Positions 41,614 through 49,825 of a DNA stretch of 64,000 nucleotides are shown here, piece after piece. Numbering within the stretch: the first letter of the stretch is position 1; each line of letters begins with the position of its first letter. The stretch is from Bacillota bacterium (GTDB lineage: Bacteria > Bacillota > Clostridia > Lachnospirales > Lachnospiraceae): positions 1-64,000 of the forward strand of contig JAEYPP010000039.1 in the NCBI GenBank assembly GCA_023410575.1, in the 5' to 3' direction. A program made the position numbers and the translations under genes. A model generated the notes under the pieces. That model saw only the letters and a list, made by a program, of their open reading frames with translations, had not been told where the DNA came from and searched no databases.

Positions 41614-42527
41614 TGTACTACCTCCATGAACATATTCTCTAAGGAAGGTTCTAAAAGCTCATATTTTACAGGGATAATGTTCAAATGGAAAAGCGTTCTC
41701 ATAATATCCTGCTCACCTCGTTGTATATCCTGAAACGAGAATGTAACGCCTAGCTCTTTTTTTTGCGAATGCTTCGTATACCTCATAATTTTCTCATCCT
41801 GCATAAAAGCATCCATATCCTCTAGTTTCTTAAACTCCACTTGCACTTGATTTTGTGCATGCTTTGCTTTAATTTCTTCTAGTTCTCCTTCTAGCACAAT
41901 GCTACCTCGATTAAGAATAGCAACATGATCACAAATTCGCTCCACATCAGAAAGAATATGAGTAGAAAAAAGTACAGTTGTTTTTTCCTTTACTTGAGAA
42001 AGAATCTCTAAAATTTCTTTCCTTCCAATTGGATCGAGTGCTGAAGTTGGTTCATCACAAATTAGTAATTGTGGCTCATTAAGTAGCGCTTGTGCAATGC
42101 CTAATCTTTGCTTCATTCCTCGAGAAAATCCACCAATTCGCTTTCGATTGATTGGTAATCCAACCAAGTCAAGTAACTCTTTACTTCGTTTTTGAATCTT
42201 CGAATTATCTAATCCCGTAATTTCTCCGCATAGCCGTAGATATTCTCTTGGTGTCATATAATTATAAAACTCTGGTACATCTGGTAGATATCCAACGAAT
42301 TGATTCGTTTTTGTCTGACCATATGTCACTTTTTGTCCAAAAATCTCAATGGTGCCTCCATCTGACTTCAATAATCCTAACACCATTTTCATTGTTGTCG
42401 TTTTACCTGCACCATTCTGGCCTAAAAATCCAAACACGGAATGCTCTGGTACAGAAAACGACAAGTTGTCAATTACTGTTGTTTGTCCAAATTTTTTGAC
42501 AAGATGATCTGTCTTTAAAGCAATCAT
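41610..42527 (-). CDS. ABC transporter ATP-binding protein (NatA/BcrA-like)
   Basis: The 305-aa ATPase has Walker A GQNGAGKTT, signature SRGMKQRLG, Walker B LLICDEPTSALDP and the H-loop STHIL, then a C-terminal 80-residue extension usual in BcrA/NatA types. The signature has SRG in place of SGG, as in many clostridial drug exporters. The ATG at 42527 overlaps the stop of the preceding membrane gene (ATGA) and is better than the longer frame. It powers the permease encoded immediately downstream. Confidence 0.9.
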   Translation of the reverse strand: MIALKTDHLVKKFGQTTVIDNLSFSVPEHSVFGFLGQNGAGKTTTMKMVLGLLKSDGGTIEIFGQKVTYGQTKTNQFVGYLPDVPEFYNYMTPREYLRLCGEITGLDNSKIQKRSKELLDLVGLPINRKRIGGFSRGMKQRLGIAQALLNEPQLLICDEPTSALDPIGRKEILEILSQVKEKTTVLFSTHILSDVERICDHVAILNRGSIVLEGELEEIKAKHAQNQVQVEFKKLEDMDAFMQDEKIMRYTKHSQKKELGVTFSFQDIQRGEQDIMRTLFHLNIIPVKYELLEPSLENMFMEVVQ

Positions 42528-42727
42528 TCCTCTTCGCCCCTTCCGAATATGAAATAAGCAACTGGACCTATAATTTGAAGAACTAGAACAACAATCGACC
42601 ATATTACTCGGTTTCCAATCTTATAATGACGATGTCGCTGCACATGAACAAATGCAGTAATAGCTAGAGCAAGTTCAGCAAGAAATAGTGGTAAAATAAC
42701 TGGCAAATACTTAATTAATTGATCCAT
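42524..42727 (-). CDS. Small membrane protein with PLDc_N domain
   Basis: The 67-aa protein has two hydrophobic helices (about 8-27 and 42-63) and the PLDc_N fingerprint: VIWSIVVLVLQIIGPVAYFIFGR. Such proteins are often encoded next to bacteriocin or BcrAB-like ABC exporters as an immunity or accessory membrane component. Here it sits between the XRE regulator (17-bp overlap) and the ATPase (4-bp overlap), so all are co-translated. It has no catalytic phospholipase domain. Confidence 0.85.
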   Translation of the reverse strand: MDQLIKYLPVILPLFLAELALAITAFVHVQRHRHYKIGNRVIWSIVVLVLQIIGPVAYFIFGRGEEE

Positions 42728-43841
42728 AAGAACTACCTCCTAATTTGAATTGTAGACGTTTTATTATATCTTGATATTCTTTCATTTCTTTTAGTAAAAA
42801 AAATGCTGGATGCTGGGTAACAGTCTCAAGTATACTCCTTTTTATATACTCTTCACTCCTTGGTGTCGTTTTTCCAAGTGTCACCTCCTCAAGCCAGGAA
42901 TCAATCTGATTAAAGTAGTCATCTCCATGTAAAGACGTTAAATCTACTTCACAAGCGACATTCGCAAAACGTTCAAGTAAACAAAGAGCAGACTGGGTAT
43001 CATTGAAACTACATAATTGCTCAGCTCCTGCCAGATATATAGCAAATGCAGAGTTTGGATGTAAATGATCAATATCGTATAAGTCTACCAAATCTATCGT
43101 ACGTTTTAAAACTTCTTTCATCCTTTCAGGTTCTTTTGCATACAGACCAATCAATTGTATGGAAGATGAAAGGAGAAATATAATATTTTGATAGCTACTT
43201 ACTTGCATCGTTTCAATTGCCTTGTTACGATTTCCAAGCATCAAATATGCCTGAGCAATCAATTCAGCTTCAGGTTGCATTGGATGAATGCTATCCCCAA
43301 GTAAATCAAAAACTTTAGCAGGATTTTTTAATGAAAGTAATGCGATTGCTTCAATACTTAATGCATCTTTCATTAGAAAGGTATCATTGCTTTCCGTATG
43401 AATTCGCTGACATAGCTCAACTATTTCTTCTAAAATATGATTTTGTTGCTCCTTCTCCTGAACGAGCGTATAGTGATTCAAATATAGAGTTGCTATCTGC
43501 AAGATCAATGGGAAGCAGGAATAGTATTTGTGCAAGACTTCTTCACATTTCTCATAAACTTCTATAAATGGTTTCTGTGTAAATTCTGTAGCGAACCGAT
43601 GATATAATTTTTGTATGTCATGTTTTGTCATCTGTGGCTCATAACCAATTAGACAATCAATACTTATATTAAAGTACGCTGCTAATTGTGGGAGAAATGT
43701 AATGTCTGGGTAACTCTGCCCCGTCTCCCACTTGGATACAGAGGCTTTGGATACTCCAATATAAGCGGCTAATTCATCTTGGGTAACGCCCTTTTCTCTT
43801 CGCTTTTCTAGAATTATCTTTGCAATTCCTAGTTCCTTCAT
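42711..43841 (-). CDS. XRE-family regulator with a TPR-like sensor domain
   Basis: The 376-aa protein has a helix-turn-helix at residues 5-60 (GVTQDELAAYIGVSKASVSKWETGQSYPD) followed by about 300 residues of helical repeats typical of peptide-sensing RRNPP/TPR regulators or of bacitracin-type exporter regulators. It is the first gene of the exporter operon and probably controls it. A palindromic site GGTTGAT/ATCAACC lies 80 bp upstream. AGGAGGG precedes the ATG. The signal is unknown. Confidence 0.86.
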   Translation of the reverse strand: MKELGIAKIILEKRREKGVTQDELAAYIGVSKASVSKWETGQSYPDITFLPQLAAYFNISIDCLIGYEPQMTKHDIQKLYHRFATEFTQKPFIEVYEKCEEVLHKYYSCFPLILQIATLYLNHYTLVQEKEQQNHILEEIVELCQRIHTESNDTFLMKDALSIEAIALLSLKNPAKVFDLLGDSIHPMQPEAELIAQAYLMLGNRNKAIETMQVSSYQNIIFLLSSSIQLIGLYAKEPERMKEVLKRTIDLVDLYDIDHLHPNSAFAIYLAGAEQLCSFNDTQSALCLLERFANVACEVDLTSLHGDDYFNQIDSWLEEVTLGKTTPRSEEYIKRSILETVTQHPAFFLLKEMKEYQDIIKRLQFKLGGSSYGSIN

Positions 43842-43921
43842 ACACCCTCCTTAATGTTATTTTGTATTCAATTACATTTTATCACTTCCTATGATATAAT
43901 CAATGGATTATAAGTAGACTT

Positions 43922-43938
43922 CGGTTGATAAAATCAAC
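43922..43938. promoter_or_regulatory. Candidate operator for the XRE regulator
   Basis: A perfect 7-bp inverted repeat GGTTGAT-AAA-ATCAACC lies just upstream of a minus-strand TATAAT box in front of the XRE-exporter operon. Size and symmetry fit a dimeric XRE protein. Binding is inferred. Confidence 0.5.
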
Positions 43939-44023
43939 CATAAGGATACTTTGTAACAATTGCAATATTAACTAACTTTTACTTTTAGGCAGGATGACAA
44001 GCCCTCTTAGAATATACTCAAAA

Positions 44024-44067
44024 GGCACACATTCGGTTGAAGCTTAGCGCTCAACTGAATGTGTGCC
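44024..44067 (-). terminator. Terminator after the DUF2871 gene
   Basis: GGCACACATTC-A-GTTGA pairs with TCAAC-C-GAATGTGTGCC around a short loop, and is followed on the minus strand by TTTTGAG. It starts 22 bp after the stop codon of the DUF2871 gene. The stem is unusually long (11 bp plus 5 bp). Confidence 0.8.
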
Positions 44068-44089
44068 TATATCATGGGGCGATATTGAT

Positions 44090-44503
44090 TTAGTTCTCCT
44101 TAATCTTATTACGAATCTGGTTCATCAACAATACTAAAGTAACACCCATCAAAATGTGACCTATCCCAGCGAAACCAGAGATAGCAGCATCTGTCATGGT
44201 GTTCAGTTCCATCTTCAATACCTGTGCTATACCACGCACTAAGAAGAAGGCTTGAGTGATGTTGAAACCTACATGATAGGTTACGAGAATCTTATTGGTT
44301 CTCTTGTTGGCAAAGGCAAAATTCTTTTCCATTAGCAACAGCAACAGGAAGAATAACGTGCCCAGCGCCACATAATGTACGTGCATATAAGATAATGCAG
44401 TACGGCCTTCAAAACCACTGAGTTTCGTAAACTCCCGGTAAAACACGCCACTACACAGGCCGAGTATCATGTAAACAAGTGCGGCATTGGTATACTTTTT
44501 CAT
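44090..44503 (-). CDS. DUF2871 family membrane protein
   Basis: The 137-aa protein has four hydrophobic helices and the family features YREFTKLSGF near residue 25, an MHVHYVALG segment with two histidines, and TYHVGFNIT. The function of DUF2871 is not known; the conserved histidines in or near membrane helices suggest heme or metal binding. It is monocistronic, with a strong terminator. By eye its codons look more GC-rich than the neighbours, so recent acquisition is possible. A small palindrome ACTATG-CATAGT lies upstream. Confidence 0.82.
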   Translation of the reverse strand: MKKYTNAALVYMILGLCSGVFYREFTKLSGFEGRTALSYMHVHYVALGTLFFLLLLLMEKNFAFANKRTNKILVTYHVGFNITQAFFLVRGIAQVLKMELNTMTDAAISGFAGIGHILMGVTLVLLMNQIRNKIKEN

Positions 44504-44570
44504 ATTAATATCCTCTCCTTAATTCGTCTTACTTTGGTGTTAATATACAACTTCAAAATCACAACTATAT

Positions 44571-44588
44571 ACTATGCCCAGTCATAGT
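44571..44588. promoter_or_regulatory. Inverted repeat upstream of DUF2871 gene
   Basis: ACTATG-CCCAGT-CATAGT lies about 70 bp upstream of the DUF2871 ATG. It could be a repressor site. No clear promoter could be placed relative to it. Confidence 0.35.
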
Positions 44589-44654
44589 GCAACTGTGGAG
44601 ATAATAACAGTTTGATCGAAAATTGTCAACGGAAAAAGGAGATCGGCAACTTAT

Positions 44655-45518
44655 TTATATTAAGAAAATACGTTCCAAACAGTCGTTTTCTAGTGCATTC
44701 ATAAACTCTACTGAAAAATCTCTCATATCACTACTCAGATATTCTAACATCTCTTGATTATCATCATACTGTTTCTTTATTAATAATCTTAGTAGGTGAT
44801 ATAATCTGTCTTCTAGTTTCTCTCTTTTATTGTCTAAGAGCCATTCGCTTATCGTATTAGAGTCTTTTTCTGTGAAACCTCTCTGACTACTTGGCTTTCT
44901 GGAAATCATTGCTCCTATTAGATTACGCAAAACAATACTGCTTAAGTTGATGAATAACTGCTGATAGTCTGCATGATAAGATTCTAATACAGAGCAGATA
45001 TACTCTTTAGGAAAACCGCGCAGGAAGTTTTGCTCAATCTCAATATACGTAAGATAGGAATAGATTGCATCCACCCCACATTGTCTTGCCGGGTAGATTA
45101 AGGTTGGGTAATCCATAGTTAATATCTGATTCTGTGGCTCAAATTTAGCATCATATCGACGTAAGAAACCTGGTATCCCTCTTAAAAAAGTTTCTGAGAG
45201 ACAGACATTCCCATACGCTTGAAACACATTTAATATTTTCTCATACAGTTCCTTTACCTGGTATACTTTTTTTATAACAAGCTGATAGCCAAGGTCATAT
45301 TCTAGTTCTACATCTCTATCATGCAATCTACTAGGCACTTGTACTTCCTTTACATTCTCCTGTTGCCTTAGTTCCTCGATGCAATAAATCACGGCCTCCA
45401 TCAACTGCCTTGCTTTATCATAGGTAATCGAAGTGCTCTCTTTGCTTGTATATTTTTCTGAGAGCTTTGCTACAACTGGAAGTAGCTCTTCCATAGAATA
45501 ATCAATCATCAAACTCAT
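44655..45518 (-). CDS. Unknown protein, partner of the 156-aa gene (DUF6179-like)
   Basis: A 287-aa soluble, largely helical protein with no signal peptide, membrane helix or recognisable catalytic motif. From memory it resembles DUF6179 proteins, which occur in Lachnospiraceae next to a DUF6323 protein, exactly as here; I cannot verify this without a search. It overlaps the 156-aa gene by 17 bp, so the two are probably made together and may form a complex. GAGAGGA lies just before the first ATG; the fourth codon is an alternative start with better spacing. Confidence 0.6.
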   Translation of the reverse strand: MSLMIDYSMEELLPVVAKLSEKYTSKESTSITYDKARQLMEAVIYCIEELRQQENVKEVQVPSRLHDRDVELEYDLGYQLVIKKVYQVKELYEKILNVFQAYGNVCLSETFLRGIPGFLRRYDAKFEPQNQILTMDYPTLIYPARQCGVDAIYSYLTYIEIEQNFLRGFPKEYICSVLESYHADYQQLFINLSSIVLRNLIGAMISRKPSSQRGFTEKDSNTISEWLLDNKREKLEDRLYHLLRLLIKKQYDDNQEMLEYLSSDMRDFSVEFMNALENDCLERIFLI

Positions 45519-45972
45519 CTTCCTCTCTTCTCATAAACCTGAGAGAATCTCCCCTTACCTTCCTTGCAAACTTTTCCAAACTTGTATCCTCTAGATAATC
45601 CAAAGAACCCTGACAAACAGTATTAAACTCACTAACCATAAACTCAATCAATTCATCATCACTAAGATCATCCAACGATTCATTCTTATACAAATAAAAG
45701 ATTTCCTGCAAACTAGAGATCGTTTCAACATAATTATCCTGATAAATATAAGGGGAATCACAGAACGCAAATATTAACTTTTTTAGAATTCCTTCGCCAA
45801 ATTCTACTCGCTCATTCTCTCGTAAACTCTTCTTATGTTCTTCTAGTAATGTCAATGCTTCCTGCTCAGTTAATTCTAAACCATATTTTTGAGTATATTG
45901 ATTACAATCCATAACCGGCTTAAGTTGTAACCCTTTATTCATTATAATTTCAAAAAATTGATTCTCGTCCAT
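45502..45972 (-). CDS. Unknown acidic protein, first gene of a two-gene unit (DUF6323-like)
   Basis: The 156-aa protein is acidic and helical (LELTEQEALTLLEEHKKSLRENERVEFGEGILKK-type helices; the longest motif lies at residues 30-65), with a charged end RREEDEFDD. The ATG at 45972 with AAGGAG seven bases upstream is preferred to an upstream start. From memory it is like DUF6323. No enzymatic residues are evident. It shares a 17-bp overlap with the downstream 287-aa gene. Function unknown. Confidence 0.6.
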   Translation of the reverse strand: MDENQFFEIIMNKGLQLKPVMDCNQYTQKYGLELTEQEALTLLEEHKKSLRENERVEFGEGILKKLIFAFCDSPYIYQDNYVETISSLQEIFYLYKNESLDDLSDDELIEFMVSEFNTVCQGSLDYLEDTSLEKFARKVRGDSLRFMRREEDEFDD

Positions 45973-46070
45973 GCGTATACTCCTTTCCTTGATAACTGAT
46001 GATTCTACTCCCATTTTACCCCATTATCAAGACTTGAATTTTACCCCATTTTGTGGTAATATATCATTAG

Positions 46071-46128
46071 AAAAAAGGAGCTAATACACCAACTGATTCT
46101 AAAATCAGCTGTACATAGCTCCTTTTTT
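46071..46128. terminator. Bidirectional terminator after rsmH
   Basis: AAAAAAGGAGCTA (46071-46083) pairs with TAGCTCCTTTTTT (46116-46128), with an inner CTGATT/AATCAG stem. It is 32 bp after the rsmH stop on the minus strand, and the T-run on both sides allows it to act in either direction. Confidence 0.88.
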
Positions 46129-46159
46129 ACTATATTATCTTGATTTGTATTTGTAGTTG

Positions 46160-47209
46160 TTACGCTTTAATCGCCCATCTCATCTTCGTGGAACGAGCGC
46201 GTCCGTTCCTATTGCATTCCTCCGCCGATGGACGAATGACTTCTGTCGCAATCTCAGAATAGATGCCTTCATTATACATTCTTTTAAATGCCTTCTTTAC
46301 TAGTCGATCTTCTCCCGAATGAAACGTTAGAATAGCAACTCGCCCACCTTTTGCAAGTGTATCGGGAAGTTTCTCTAAGAATGCTTCTAACACTTCAAAC
46401 TCACCATTTACATCGATACGAAGTGCCTGGAACGTTCTTTGACACGTTTTCTTTATGACTTCCTTTCGTTCATCTGCTGGAATAAACTCTAACACTTTCT
46501 CTATCACTTCTTTCAGGTCTGTCGTTGTTTTAATTGCATGTCCCTTTTTTCTACGATTTACAATCGCACGGGCAATCTCCTCTGCATATGGCTCATCGGA
46601 ATTCTCAACCAACATACCAGCTAATTCTTCACGATCAATTGTTTTTAAACGTTCTGCTGCACAAATCCCTTTTTCAGGATCTAAGCGAAGATCCAATGGT
46701 CCATCCACCTTATATGAGAATCCTCGTTCTGGATTATCAATCTGCATTGAAGAAACACCTAAGTCTGCCATCATAAAATTAAAAGGTCCATGCTCCTTTG
46801 CAACTTGATCGATATTTACAAAGTTTTGTTGAATAATTGTCAGAATATCAGAACCAAGTCCCATTGCACTCAAACGCTCTCTTGTTTTCACGATCTCTAT
46901 CGGGTCTACGTCTAACGCAAAAAGATGTCCCTTTCCGTCCAAACATTTTAACATATGCGAAGTATGGCCACCATAACCTAGTGTTGCATCAAGTCCAACC
47001 TGCCCTGGTTGTATCTGCAAGAAATCTAAGATTTCTTGTACCATAATTGAAATATGCATACCAGCTGGAGTACTACCCTTATTGATTACTTTTTGTATCG
47101 TTTCTTTATACTTTTCTGGTTGATGTTCTTTATATTTCTCATTAAATTTTCTTGGATGAGTTCCCTTATATCGAACTCTCCTTTGATGCTTTTGCTCTTG
47201 GTTATCCAT
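46160..47209 (-). CDS. rsmH: 16S rRNA (cytosine-1402-N4)-methyltransferase RsmH, extended form
   Basis: The 349-aa enzyme has the MraW pattern: STPAGMHISIMVQEIL (shortened HxPVL start), the SAM loop LDATLGYGGHTSHML, MADLGVSSMQIDNPERGFSYKVDGPLDLRLD, and AILTFHSGEDRLVKKAFK. It methylates C1402 of 16S rRNA. The first 45 residues are very basic (HQRRVRYKGTHPRKF) and absent from E. coli RsmH (313 aa). It is not in the usual mraZ-rsmH-ftsL division cluster, so it may be a second paralogue in this genome. Confidence 0.88.
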   Translation of the reverse strand: MDNQEQKHQRRVRYKGTHPRKFNEKYKEHQPEKYKETIQKVINKGSTPAGMHISIMVQEILDFLQIQPGQVGLDATLGYGGHTSHMLKCLDGKGHLFALDVDPIEIVKTRERLSAMGLGSDILTIIQQNFVNIDQVAKEHGPFNFMMADLGVSSMQIDNPERGFSYKVDGPLDLRLDPEKGICAAERLKTIDREELAGMLVENSDEPYAEEIARAIVNRRKKGHAIKTTTDLKEVIEKVLEFIPADERKEVIKKTCQRTFQALRIDVNGEFEVLEAFLEKLPDTLAKGGRVAILTFHSGEDRLVKKAFKRMYNEGIYSEIATEVIRPSAEECNRNGRARSTKMRWAIKA

Positions 47210-47279
47210 TCCATACCTCTCTCTTTATTAACTAATGTATGAACTGATATATTCATTTTATCTGCAATTAGAATTGAAA

Positions 47280-47804
47280 CTACTCATTCATAAACTCAAA
47301 TTTCTCGATATATGAAGAACTTTCCCTCCATTCTGATAATGAATACACTTCTCCTTCCACAATATCATACTTCAATACCTTGTCAAATTCCATACTTACA
47401 TAAAACCAAAACCAATTGACTTTATAATCATCATATTGCTCTCCTACATATATAAGAAAGTACTCGTCATCACTTCCATCAAAATTAACAGTATGAAGTG
47501 TCCCGTTACTCTCTACTATCATAAAAGCTTCTTTATTTGACTTTTGATATATATATTTCTCTAATTCTTCAAGCTCCGTTACTTCTTGGCGTAAAAAATC
47601 TTCTGCCCTTACACTCTCAACTAAATTTTCACCGCTTCCGACTAACTCTTCTTCATTCTCATTTGATGATTTATCCACCTTATCAACAGTCTCAACCTTT
47701 TTAATGATATCACTTGATTCAGTTTTAATTTCATCTGAATTATTATCATTACTACAACTAGAGAAGATTAACATGGTCAATATAATTAATACAATTTTTC
47801 GCAT
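47280..47804 (-). CDS. Putative lipoprotein of unknown function
   Basis: The 174-aa protein has a lipoprotein signal peptide: MRKIVLIILTMLIFSSC with the lipobox LIFSSC, so Cys17 is lipidated. A polar acidic linker (about residues 20-65) leads to a folded domain with many aromatic residues (NWFWFYVSMEFDKVLKY). No family recognised. It is 70 bp after the rsmH start region and about 240 bp from the next gene; an AGGAATTAT ribosome site precedes the ATG. Confidence 0.75.
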   Translation of the reverse strand: MRKIVLIILTMLIFSSCSNDNNSDEIKTESSDIIKKVETVDKVDKSSNENEEELVGSGENLVESVRAEDFLRQEVTELEELEKYIYQKSNKEAFMIVESNGTLHTVNFDGSDDEYFLIYVGEQYDDYKVNWFWFYVSMEFDKVLKYDIVEGEVYSLSEWRESSSYIEKFEFMNE

Positions 47805-47869
47805 ATAATTCCTTTCTATTTCCTAATATATTTTTACTTGTAGTTGAAAATTGTAGTCAATATTTTTTG

Positions 47870-47949
47870 TTCAATCTAATTTGTCTTGGAATATACATTT
47901 TTTCAAATGCATATTCCAAGAATTTACCTCTTGTTGCTATAAGATTGAA
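47870..47949. repeat. 80-bp nested palindrome in an intergenic region
   Basis: TTCAATCTAAT (47870-47880) pairs with ATAAGATTGAA (47939-47949), and inside it CTTGGAATAT (47885-47894) pairs with ATATTCCAAG (47911-47920). Two nested stems with a middle spacer look like a miniature mobile element or a strong RNA hairpin. It lies between the lipoprotein gene and the 272-aa isomerase gene. There is no T-tract, so it is not an ordinary terminator. Confidence 0.6.
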
Positions 47950-48042
47950 TTGTTGAATTAGCTACAGGCTATTTCCCTCGTAGTCCAACTTAGGTCTAAC
48001 CAGCTTTATATGGCTCTTTTTCATGGTACCTATTCAATACCT

Positions 48043-48861
48043 TTACTTTATTAAACTCTTTACATATGCAATTGCCTGATCATATTCCTCCCAACTGCTT
48101 AGATGTTCAATCAACATTGGTAGTTCGGGATCTAACTCATCTATCTTTTTAATATAGGATGCTAGTTCTGCTCTTCCTGTTCCAGGTAACGTTTCATAGA
48201 TCTGTACGGTTAATTCTTGTTTCAGATCAAAATCTTTCAAGTGGCAACTTTTGATGTAAGGTCCAAGTGCTTGAATTGCTTCATCCCGATACTTGGAATA
48301 AAACATCGCCCTTTCGGGACTGTTTACAAAGTTTACTGGATCAAAATGGACAGCGAATCTATCTCTCTTCACATCTTGCATTAATTTCAGATAACTTTCC
48401 GTGCTATCAGGAAGCATCCATTGCATTGGTTCAAGAGTATAATATGTATTCTCTGGTTTCACCTCATCTAATAGCATTTGAATCAATTCTACATTTCTTT
48501 TATATAATTCGTCCGAATAGTTTTCAGGATAACAACCGTACCAACACTCACCTGCTGCACCAGATACATTGACACAGCATTTTGCATTTACATACTCCGC
48601 AAGTTCTAATTGCCGAATACATATTTCTTTATTCTTTTCTGCTATCTTTTGATCTGGAACAAATGGTGAATTCCATATCCCAACTTCAGCGATAGTAATT
48701 CCATAGTCATGAAAAGCCTTCACATATGAATCAATTAACTTCTCCGATGCTTCATAATTGACTGGAAATGACGTCGCTGTTAATCCCTTTTTGTGAAGTA
48801 GCTCCGCCCACTGTTCAGGTGTCTCATGTTCGAATACTGAATTAATACCTAGCTTCATCAC
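48043..48861 (-). CDS. TIM-barrel sugar phosphate isomerase/epimerase family protein
   Basis: The 272-aa protein is an AP-endonuclease-2/xylose-isomerase-like TIM barrel. It has LGINSVFEHETPEQWAELL at the start, YTLEPMQWMLP (metal-ligand Glu), VHFDPVNFVNSP (Asp and His/Asn), SCHLKDFD (His ligand) and LIEHLSSWEEYDQA (final Glu). This is a sugar isomerase or epimerase fold; substrate unknown. It lies 9 bp after the FMN oxidase gene, so the two act in one small operon, perhaps in catabolism of an unusual sugar acid. Confidence 0.83.
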   Translation of the reverse strand: MMKLGINSVFEHETPEQWAELLHKKGLTATSFPVNYEASEKLIDSYVKAFHDYGITIAEVGIWNSPFVPDQKIAEKNKEICIRQLELAEYVNAKCCVNVSGAAGECWYGCYPENYSDELYKRNVELIQMLLDEVKPENTYYTLEPMQWMLPDSTESYLKLMQDVKRDRFAVHFDPVNFVNSPERAMFYSKYRDEAIQALGPYIKSCHLKDFDLKQELTVQIYETLPGTGRAELASYIKKIDELDPELPMLIEHLSSWEEYDQAIAYVKSLIK

Positions 48862-48870
48862 TAAGTCCTC

Positions 48871-49800
48871 CTAATATTTGCTTATGTAATTTTGCTTTCC
48901 TTGCATCTGATATAAAACAGAAGAATTAATCTCCTCTAATGTACTACAACCACAAAAAGCCATCGTGTATGCCAGTTGCTCCTTCATCTTGTTTATGTAA
49001 TTTCTCACTCCATCGATTCCATTCTTAGCCAACTCTGGCATAAGCACTCTACCTACAGAAACTGCATCAGCTCCAAGTGCCAATGCTTTAAATGCATCAT
49101 ATCCTGATTCGATTCCACAATCTACAAATACCTTAACTTTCCCATACGGTATCAGCGCTTTCACGATTTCTGGTAGTACGACCAATGGAGGAACAGCCAA
49201 AGGAAGTCGGCCATGGTGATGACTCACTACAATACCCTGTACCCCAACCTGGGCACATTTTATTGCATCCATAACACTCAGTACTCCTTTTATGATGAAT
49301 GGAAGTTTAGTCGCCTCCACGTACTCTCTTATCTCCTTCATCGATTGACATGCCATTCGCTCTCCCATCACGCAGTCATAATTTCCATCAGTTCCAAAAA
49401 TATGATCGATATCCATTCCGACTGCTAGAGCTCCACATTCATTAGCACAAGCAATTTGAGAAAATATTTTATCCCTGTCTGCATAAGGCTTGATTATCCG
49501 AATTGTTTTGGCGCCTGACTCAATAATCTCTTTAAATTCTTCGTTTTCGCACATACCAACCCAATTAACCGCATTAATTTGTTCTGCTGCCTTGGAATAC
49601 TCCTGCATTCCGTTCTTTCTCTCTTGGACAAACGTCTTTAGATGAGAAAATGCAGGTGTCATAATTGGTGTAGAAAAACTTTCCCCATATAATTCGAATT
49701 TCTGAGAAGGAACGACAGAATCAATCAGACGTTCCTCCACAAAGATAGAATCCAAATACTCTCTTGTTTTACTTACTGCATCATTTATTCCTGTAGTCAT
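48871..49800 (-). CDS. FMN-dependent alpha-hydroxy-acid oxidase/dehydrogenase family
   Basis: The 309-aa TIM-barrel protein has the FMN_dh pattern: TPIMTPAFSHLKTF near the start, LPFIIKGVLSVMDAIKC (FMN-contacting Lys), IVVSHHHGRLPLAVPP (catalytic His and the loop; SNHGGRQ in lactate oxidases) and VFVDCGIESGYDAFKALALGADAVSVGRVLM. It is shorter than glycolate oxidase (about 370 aa). The ATG at 49800 with AGGGGGA upstream is preferred to the longer frame. It sits 25 bp after the HD gene. Substrate unknown; a short-chain 2-hydroxy acid is likely. Confidence 0.85.
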   Translation of the reverse strand: MTTGINDAVSKTREYLDSIFVEERLIDSVVPSQKFELYGESFSTPIMTPAFSHLKTFVQERKNGMQEYSKAAEQINAVNWVGMCENEEFKEIIESGAKTIRIIKPYADRDKIFSQIACANECGALAVGMDIDHIFGTDGNYDCVMGERMACQSMKEIREYVEATKLPFIIKGVLSVMDAIKCAQVGVQGIVVSHHHGRLPLAVPPLVVLPEIVKALIPYGKVKVFVDCGIESGYDAFKALALGADAVSVGRVLMPELAKNGIDGVRNYINKMKEQLAYTMAFCGCSTLEEINSSVLYQMQGKQNYISKY

Positions 49801-49825
49801 GTTGATTCCCCCTAACACACTTTTC

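Noticed and set aside
47870..47949. Possible terminator of the isomerase gene
   Set aside because: No T-tract follows on either strand and it is about 95 bp beyond the stop codon; kept as a palindrome only.
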